Source: a virus
Virus record (IMG/VR): IMGVR_UViG_3300031951_017642
Coordinates: 1-50,670 of that record
Direction: 5' to 3' (one strand)
Length of the DNA stretch: 50,670 nt
The notes under the pieces were generated by a model. The model searched no databases and was not told the DNA's origin. It saw nothing but the letters and a program-made list of their open reading frames with translations. The position numbers were made by a program, and so were the translations under genes. Below are positions 41,669 to 48,000 of this stretch, one piece after another (positions within the stretch are counted from its first letter, which is position 1; each line of letters begins with the position of its first letter).

Positions 41669-42063
41669 ATCTTACCTTCTTTCTTCATTTGTTCTCTTAC
41701 TTTAGTCGCAGAAATGTCGTGAATATTTTGTGGTGGTACATGCTCAATTACGTCGTATCCAACACCTCTACCGTAGTTAATTGATTCTATATCGGGAATA
41801 ATAATTACCTTAACACGCTCTTCAGTGATTAAGTTACCATAGTGGTCCTCAATATTCTTTTTAACCTCATCAGGAGTAAAAGGATTTTTATCGTCAGGTT
41901 TTACATCTCTAATACAAATCAAAACGTTTTTACCTTCCTCTAACGCTTGATTAAATAACCATTGATGACCTTCATGCAATGGTTGCCATCTCCCAACAAA
42001 CATTGAGTATTGTCTGTCTGTTGATGAGGTTTTCTTATCTGCTTTTGCTATGTAGTTTTTCAT
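41665..42063 (-). CDS. HxGH nucleotidyltransferase
   Basis: 132 residues with FVGRWQPLHEGHQWLFNQAL (HxGH at about 30-33) and the late ISATKVREQM, the two nucleotide-binding motifs of the cytidylyl/adenylyltransferase superfamily (NadM, CTP:glycerol-phosphate, phosphopantetheine enzymes; ATP sulfurylase is a distant member). It overlaps the APS kinase gene by 29 bases and precedes DUF2061. Given these neighbours, it may activate sulfate or a sugar precursor. Motifs alone read closest to archaeal-type NMN adenylyltransferase, so its reaction is open. Confidence 0.7.
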   Translation of the reverse strand: MKNYIAKADKKTSSTDRQYSMFVGRWQPLHEGHQWLFNQALEEGKNVLICIRDVKPDDKNPFTPDEVKKNIEDHYGNLITEERVKVIIIPDIESINYGRGVGYDVIEHVPPQNIHDISATKVREQMKKEGKI

Positions 42064-42487
42064 ATCCTAAAATTTGATTAACACAAGTTTCAATTATTAC
42101 ATCTGAAGTATCCATGTCTAAAAAGTTTTCTAATGGTTCTTCGTAGTTCTTAACGTGAAAGTCTTCACGTCCTCTTAAATTTTCGGTATGAACATATATC
42201 TCGATAATGTCATTACCCAACTTTGATTTAAATTCTTCTCTCTGATCTCTGTAAGGAGAAACTAAACTTACAATAACATCATTACCTTTGTTATGTAGAA
42301 AATGTGTAATGTGTTGAGCAAGTTCAATATTCTTTCTTCTTCCCAATTCACTATAATCTTTGTTATTAAAGATTTCTCTTAGATCATCACCATCAACGTG
42401 AAAGGTGTTATTTGGTAGTTTTGTAATTAGTACTTCAGCAATTGAGGTCTTACCCGCACCAGGTTGACCTGTAAACCAATAAATCAT
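42035..42487 (-). CDS. cysC: Adenylylsulfate (APS) kinase
   Basis: A 150-residue P-loop kinase. It has FTGQPGAGKTSIAEVL (Walker A, about 7-15), VDGDDLREIF (31-40), the LGRRKNIELAQHI helix and VSLVSPYRDQREEFKSKLG, the ordered motifs of APS kinase. Typical CysC is about 200 residues, so this is slightly trimmed at the lid and C-terminus. The enzyme phosphorylates adenosine 5'-phosphosulfate to PAPS, the universal sulfuryl donor for sulfotransferases. A sulfotransferase is encoded in the same strand block at 44.2-45.0 kb. It lies 2 bases after a GT9-like gene and overlaps the nucleotidyltransferase. Confidence 0.82.
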   Translation of the reverse strand: MIYWFTGQPGAGKTSIAEVLITKLPNNTFHVDGDDLREIFNNKDYSELGRRKNIELAQHITHFLHNKGNDVIVSLVSPYRDQREEFKSKLGNDIIEIYVHTENLRGREDFHVKNYEEPLENFLDMDTSDVIIETCVNQILGYEKLHSKSR

Positions 42488-42489
42488 AT

Positions 42490-43368
42490 TTATATTTTTT
42501 CTAAAAGTTTATCAACATCAAACATTTCGTTTATTGAATAATAAGGACATTCAAAGGCCAAACCTTCAAATGAATAATCAAACAGATATGAATTTGGATG
42601 TTTAATATTACCCGTAGGTGGGTTAGCAACTATATTATTATGAATTGTATAACCAAATACTTTTGGTGAAGTACCAATCCATAAAACAGACGATTCTAAA
42701 TTAAAAGCCGCAGCAACATGTTGTAAACAAGAATCAATAAGAATTCTTTTACTACTATAAGTTAGTAATGTGAATAAATCTATATTTGACATTTCTTGAT
42801 CAATCACTTCAGCTTCAGGAATTTTTCTTGAGGATGGTTTACAAACTTGTATGATATGGTACTCCTCTTTATATTTTTCTACAATTTGTAGGGATAGATC
42901 AAAAGGTATGTCTCTTGTCCAAGAATAAGGTAGATCAGATGTAATTAGACCACCATTGGTTTGAATGAGTAATATAGGTTTTTCTCGTCTCCACTTTAAA
43001 CCAATTCTTTCTTGAACTAAATTAAATTGTATATCTGGAGTTTGATTTTCGTAATCTAAATTTAATAATTCACACCAATTTTCTATTAAATGTTTTCTTT
43101 TATGAAAATGATTTGTTTGATAATATGGTTCATGTCTAAACACTATAGTGTCTTTATCTTTTATAAAATCATCATAAAAGTATTGAGTATTACCTACTCT
43201 ATAAACTCTGTAGATATTTGGGTTATTAATAAAAATGTCAGGATAAGAAGCAACAACAATTATTTTTCTATCGACATATTTTTCTTTAATGGATTTTAGT
43301 AAAGATGTTGCAGCAACGTTTTTTCCTAAACCACCCTCAATATGCCAAACAATATATTTTTCTTCCAT
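42490..43368 (-). CDS. GT9-like glycosyltransferase
   Basis: The 292-residue protein starts YIVWHIEGGLGKNVAATSLL, like the GxGDxxxxTPxLxxL opening of GT9 enzymes but with GGLGK in place of GDxL. The interdomain part reads PILLIQTNGGLITSDLPYSW, and the donor half has YSSKRILIDSCLQHVAAAFN then LESSVLWIGTSPKVFGYTI, as in family 9 (xxDS-x-x-x-H-x-A). It is placed 2 bases before APS kinase, so the sugar it adds may be the one that is later sulfated. It is diverged from the GT9-like protein at 36.3 kb, so the two probably use different substrates. Confidence 0.65.
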   Translation of the reverse strand: MEEKYIVWHIEGGLGKNVAATSLLKSIKEKYVDRKIIVVASYPDIFINNPNIYRVYRVGNTQYFYDDFIKDKDTIVFRHEPYYQTNHFHKRKHLIENWCELLNLDYENQTPDIQFNLVQERIGLKWRREKPILLIQTNGGLITSDLPYSWTRDIPFDLSLQIVEKYKEEYHIIQVCKPSSRKIPEAEVIDQEMSNIDLFTLLTYSSKRILIDSCLQHVAAAFNLESSVLWIGTSPKVFGYTIHNNIVANPPTGNIKHPNSYLFDYSFEGLAFECPYYSINEMFDVDKLLEKI

Positions 43369-43425
43369 ATTTTTTATAAAAAAATAAGAAAAATAAATTT
43401 TAAATAAATCTTTTAGTAAGATATA

Positions 43426-43920
43426 TTAGAACTTGTCAATACATTGCTGACAAAATTCAAAGTACGTTACTATTGACGGACTTTTATAAATTGGTGGTGT
43501 TTTTTTTGGTGTAGATGTTACTTGACCACAACCTCGATATCCTTTGGCGTCTAAACCATATGTGTCACCAATTTTTAAATTTGGGTATTCGGGAGAAAAA
43601 TTGACCCCAAATTCAAACCCTAACTTACAATCTTGGAAAAAAACAACGTATGGTGAAACTCCTCCTCCACCGTTATTAGGATTGTTTTCTATGAAAGTTG
43701 TAGCCTCAGAAATTTTATTTTCAATCAATGTAAGTTCAGTCTCACTAAAACCACCTTTATCTTTTTCAATCATTAAATGTTTTTTATTAAATTCAATAAT
43801 CTCATTTATATTTGGTGGATCTAAATTTCCTGAAGGCGTGCTTGTATTCTCAATCAATTTATTGATCATTGTAATTGAGTCTAATGCAACCTTTACCCTA
43901 TCAAAAGAATTATCCGCCAT
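43426..43920 (-). CDS. Small unknown protein, paralogue 1
   Basis: 164 residues. The first 85 (FDRVKVALDSITMINKLIEN, IIEFNKKHLMIEKDKGGFSE, ENKISEATTFIENN) are helical and homologous to the 86-residue protein at 43910-44170. A Gly-rich hinge (NNGGGGVS) leads to a second part with YVVFFQDCKLGFEFGVNFSP, DAKGYRGCGQVTSTP and four Cys. I do not recognise either family. The adjacent, overlapping paralogue looks like the helical half alone, suggesting duplication of a coiled adaptor with a tip domain added or lost. Position beside sulfation and fibre genes suggests a virion or fibre-associated role. Confidence 0.6.
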   Translation of the reverse strand: MADNSFDRVKVALDSITMINKLIENTSTPSGNLDPPNINEIIEFNKKHLMIEKDKGGFSETELTLIENKISEATTFIENNPNNGGGGVSPYVVFFQDCKLGFEFGVNFSPEYPNLKIGDTYGLDAKGYRGCGQVTSTPKKTPPIYKSPSIVTYFEFCQQCIDKF

Positions 43921-44170
43921 TAGAGTCTAAGAAATTTTGAGCATTTACAATACAGGTTTGTATTTGATTGCCTTCGTCATTTATTAAAGCTTCTGTAAAC
44001 CAACTTTTACCCATCATAATTTCTAAATGGTCTTTGTTGCGTTTCACAATGTCTATTTTTTCATCTATAGTTTTTCCTGTAGATGGTATTGTGTTATTGA
44101 TTAAGTTTACCGAATCAAAGGCTGCCGATACAGAATTTCTTGGGTTTGGTGGTGTGTCTTGTGTTTCCAT
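43910..44170 (-). CDS. Small helical protein, paralogue 2
   Basis: 86 residues: VSAAFDSVNLINNTIPSTGK, IDIVKRNKDHLEIMMGKSWF, QIQTCIVNAQNFLDSNGG. It aligns with the N-terminal half of the next gene: F-D-x-V/S..A-x-DS-x-x-x-IN, then NKxHLxIMxxK, then I-x-xA-x-xFI/L. It overlaps that gene by 11 bases and is likely co-translated. No known domain is recognised; the pattern suggests a two- or three-helix oligomerising unit. Confidence 0.6.
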   Translation of the reverse strand: METQDTPPNPRNSVSAAFDSVNLINNTIPSTGKTIDEKIDIVKRNKDHLEIMMGKSWFTEALINDEGNQIQTCIVNAQNFLDSNGG

Positions 44171-44172
44171 AA

Positions 44173-44991
44173 TTATAAATAGTTAAATCTTTTATAAAAC
44201 CAATCATAGTGAGATCTAATTCTATCTGATTGTTCTTTACTTAAAACTTCAATAAAGTCTTCTTTATATGGCTCAATATTTGGTTTAATTGTATGGTCGC
44301 CAAAAATTCCATGAATTACATCATTCTCGTGTGTTAGTTGTTCCATGTTTGTAAAGTGGTGAGGATAATAATCAAATCCTAAATAGTTATATAGTTTTTT
44401 CATTTCTTTTTCAGGATTTACAGTCAAATCTTCAAAACGTATAAAATGAATTTTTTTATCATATCCTTGGTGTATTGCTTCAAATAACCATTCAATTGAC
44501 GGACCAACAGGTGGAGTTGTTGAGAAGTGATCAATTCTTGCAACTGTTGTCATATTTTTCAATTCAACTCCATTGACAATCATAGGATCTTTGTGTTGAT
44601 TTTTTCTAAAGTTTTTTTCCATTGATGAAAAAATAGAACGTAAGTCTCTAACCATACAAACCATTTTGATATCTTCTTCAAAAAACTCCAAAAATCCATA
44701 ATTACCGATCCAAGCCCTACTTTTTTCAAAAACATACGGTCTATTTGTAATTGCATTATAAAACCCATACAAACCTTGTTTATAGAAATTTTTCATTCCA
44801 TTTTTCATTTCCTCAGGATCTTGAGCTCTAAATGCGTCTCCTGTTGAATAAACACTCCTTGCAGTCATCAATAAATCAGCAAGGCCAGAAGTTGGTGTTG
44901 AATAAAATTCAGGATTTTGCATCAAAATGTTTTGAAGTAATGTAGACCCTGCTCTTGGGAGTGATGTGTTATAAAATATTTTTTGTACCAT
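44173..44991 (-). CDS. Sulfotransferase
   Basis: 272 residues with the PAPS-binding signatures of the sulfotransferase superfamily: IFYNTSLPRAGSTLLQNIL (5'-phosphosulfate loop, about 5-23) and KMVCMVRDLRSIFSSM (3'-phosphate segment, about 109-124), followed by HFIRFEDLTVNPEKEMKKLY, the usual R-x-EDL-x-x-P near the end of the fold. These enzymes transfer sulfate from PAPS to sugars, proteins or lipids. There is no signal peptide or membrane anchor, so it would act in the host cytoplasm. APS kinase, the PAPS source, lies 1.7 kb downstream on the same strand, and the giant fibre gene ends 46 bases upstream. Virion glycans are the most economical substrate, by inference. Confidence 0.8.
   Translation of the reverse strand: MVQKIFYNTSLPRAGSTLLQNILMQNPEFYSTPTSGLADLLMTARSVYSTGDAFRAQDPEEMKNGMKNFYKQGLYGFYNAITNRPYVFEKSRAWIGNYGFLEFFEEDIKMVCMVRDLRSIFSSMEKNFRKNQHKDPMIVNGVELKNMTTVARIDHFSTTPPVGPSIEWLFEAIHQGYDKKIHFIRFEDLTVNPEKEMKKLYNYLGFDYYPHHFTNMEQLTHENDVIHGIFGDHTIKPNIEPYKEDFIEVLSKEQSDRIRSHYDWFYKRFNYL
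44175..44181 (-). promoter_or_regulatory. TATTTAT motif before helical paralogue 2
   Basis: Coding strand TAACTATTTATAATT, 4 bases before the ATG at 44170. It overlaps the end of the sulfotransferase gene. Confidence 0.4.
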
Positions 44992-45037
44992 TTTTTATTT
45001 TAAAAAATACTATAGTTAATAAAAATGTCTATGTTTT

Positions 45038-48000
45038 TTAACAAGATAACATTATTTTTCTCAACACTCCATTGATATAAACAGGCCAAATATCACTAAC
45101 CGTACATCCAATACCTGAACTAACAACCCCCAAATTGAATCCTCCTACTGCAGAACCAAAGTGTATATAATTACTAGCTTGTATGTCTGTATAACCACCT
45201 ATCGCAACTGAAGCGGTGTAGTTACCAGTCGGCATACCAGTTCTGTAACCCAAAAATATATTATTATCACCTTGATAAGTTGTTGCACAGTTTGCTTCTC
45301 TACCTATGGCAATATTATTCTTAGATGTTGTTGGTTGATTATAAGATGCACATCTACCGATTGCAATATTATCATAACCTGTAGTTAATTTAGACCCCGC
45401 CCAAGCACCTACACCAATACTATATCTAGTTGTGGTTGCATAATACATGGCTCGCGAACCAACACTTACGTTTCTTTGACCTGTAGTTAAATTTCTTTGA
45501 GATCTTTCCCCTATTGCAACGTTTACACCACCCGAAGTATTACCATATAATGTTTCAGTACCAATAGCAACGTTTTCTGAAGTTGCAACACTTGAGAATA
45601 AAGCTTGAAATCCTATTGCAACATTAGCATTAGTACAATAACAAGAATGATTACAACCTGCTTTAGTACCTATAAACACATTAAAACACGACTGATAACC
45701 ATTATAATTTGCTCTATAACCTAAAACAACATTACAAGATCCTGATTTGTTATATGCCATTGTTCGAATACCAATTGAAACGTTTCCTACACCAGTTGTA
45801 TTTTCATATAGTGCAGTTCTACCCATTGCAATGTTGTAATTTCCTGTTGAGTTACAGATAAGTGCGTTTCTACCTAAAGCGATGTTTTGAGTACCTGTAG
45901 TGTTTGAGAATAAAGGTTTTCTACCGATAGCAATGTTTTCATTTGCGGTTGTATTATTTTCAAGTACACATCTACCAATTGCAACGTTAAAACATCCATA
46001 CGTGTTATTATACATGGCTCTATATCCTTGAGCAATATTAAATTGACCGTATGTATTATTTAGTAAACTACAAGTACCTATTGCAATGTTTTGATATCCT
46101 GTGTTATTGTTATATAGAGATTGATAACCAATTCCAATATTATTATGACCATAAGTATTATTTTCTATTGAACGAGAACCTAAACCAGTATTTTTAAAAC
46201 CAGTCAAATTTTTTGCTAATGCTCTATATCCCATAGCAACATTATGAAAACCTGCTATGTTGGACTCTAATGTTTTACTTCCTAAGGAACTATTTGCATA
46301 TGCAGTTCCTCCATTATTTTGAGTATTGTAACCCACTCCAGTATTGTCATTTCCAGTATTATATATTAATGCGAAATGACCAACTGCGGTATTTCTAATA
46401 CCAGTTGAATTTGATTGTAAAGCTCTCGTACCTACTGCAGTATTATTATAACCTGTTGTTTGGGTACATAAGGCTAAAAAACCTACCGCTACGGATGGAT
46501 TGTAAGCTGTTGTATTTCTAAGTGCATTTGCACCAATAGCAACATTTTGCCGTCCAGTTTTATTTAAAGTTAATGTGTTACTACCTATACCTATATTGTA
46601 ATGTCCTGTAGAGTTATATCTTTGAGAACAACCGCCAATTGCAATGTTTCCATATCCACATTGTTTATACGTATAGTTACACCCCCTTAGGGCGAACAGA
46701 CCAATAGCAATATTTGCAGGTCCAGGTAAATTGAAAGGGGCTCTATATCTCATAGCTTCCGAACCAATTGCAATTTCGTGACTTAGTGTATTACTACAAT
46801 ATAAACTAAAGTGACCTATTGCAATATTATAACAACCCCCAACATTTGAAAATAATGCTCTGTACCCAATTGAAAGGTTTCGTGATCCAGTTGTATTGGC
46901 AAGTGAAGCGGACGCACCTATGGAGATATTCTGATAACCTGTCGTATTATTATCTAAATTAGATATTCCTATTCCAATATTTTGACAACCCGTTGTATTT
47001 TGAAATAATACTCCCGATCCAATAGAAACATTATTATTACCAGTTGTATTATTATATGATGCTCGTCTACCAATTGCTATATTACAACATCCTGTTGTTA
47101 CGCATTTTAAAGATCGATACCCTATCGCAACGTTGTCATATTTAGCCCCAAATGCGTATAGAGTTTCTCTACCAATTCCAATATTATTACTGCCTGTTGT
47201 AGAGAAACGTAATGCGTCTCGTCCAAACGAAACATTATCACACCCTGTTGTATTATAACGTAAGGATTGACAACCAATTGCTATGTTATGAAGACCCGAC
47301 GTATTATTTCTTAAAGCATATTGACCAATTGCGGTATTAAAGTTACCTGTATTGTTATTTAACAATGAATACCTACCAATTGCCGTATTATGACAACCTA
47401 ATGTGTTATTACGTAATGAAGATAATCCTATCGCGTTATTATAGGTTCCCTGTGTGTTAGATTGTAAAGAGTATCTACCAATTGCGGTATTATTACCCCC
47501 ATTTATGTTTGAAGACATAGATCGATACCCAACTGCTAAATTACCACTACCAATTGTATTATTAAATAAAGTACCATCACCAATTGCGACGTTATTGACA
47601 CCACTAACATTGCTTCGTAAAGCATTACGCCCAAATGCATTATTTTGTGAACCTGTAGTGTTACTTCTCAATGCGTATTGACCCATTGCATTATTTTGTG
47701 AACCTGTAGTATTACTACGTAATGAACAAAATCCAAATGCCGTGTTGTGACAACCAGTTGTGTTACAATATAATGATAATCGACCAATACCAATATTACA
47801 ACTTCCCGTTGTATTACAATTTAATACTCTACTACCAATCGCAAAGTTGTAATTTCCTGTTGTTGTATATCTCAAAGCGTAGCTACCAATACCAACATTA
47901 TTACTTCCCGAGGTATTTGAAGATAAAGTAGATTGTCCCCCTATTGCGACGTTTTCTGCACCATTCGAGTTCAACAGTAAAGACCTATATCCAATACCAA

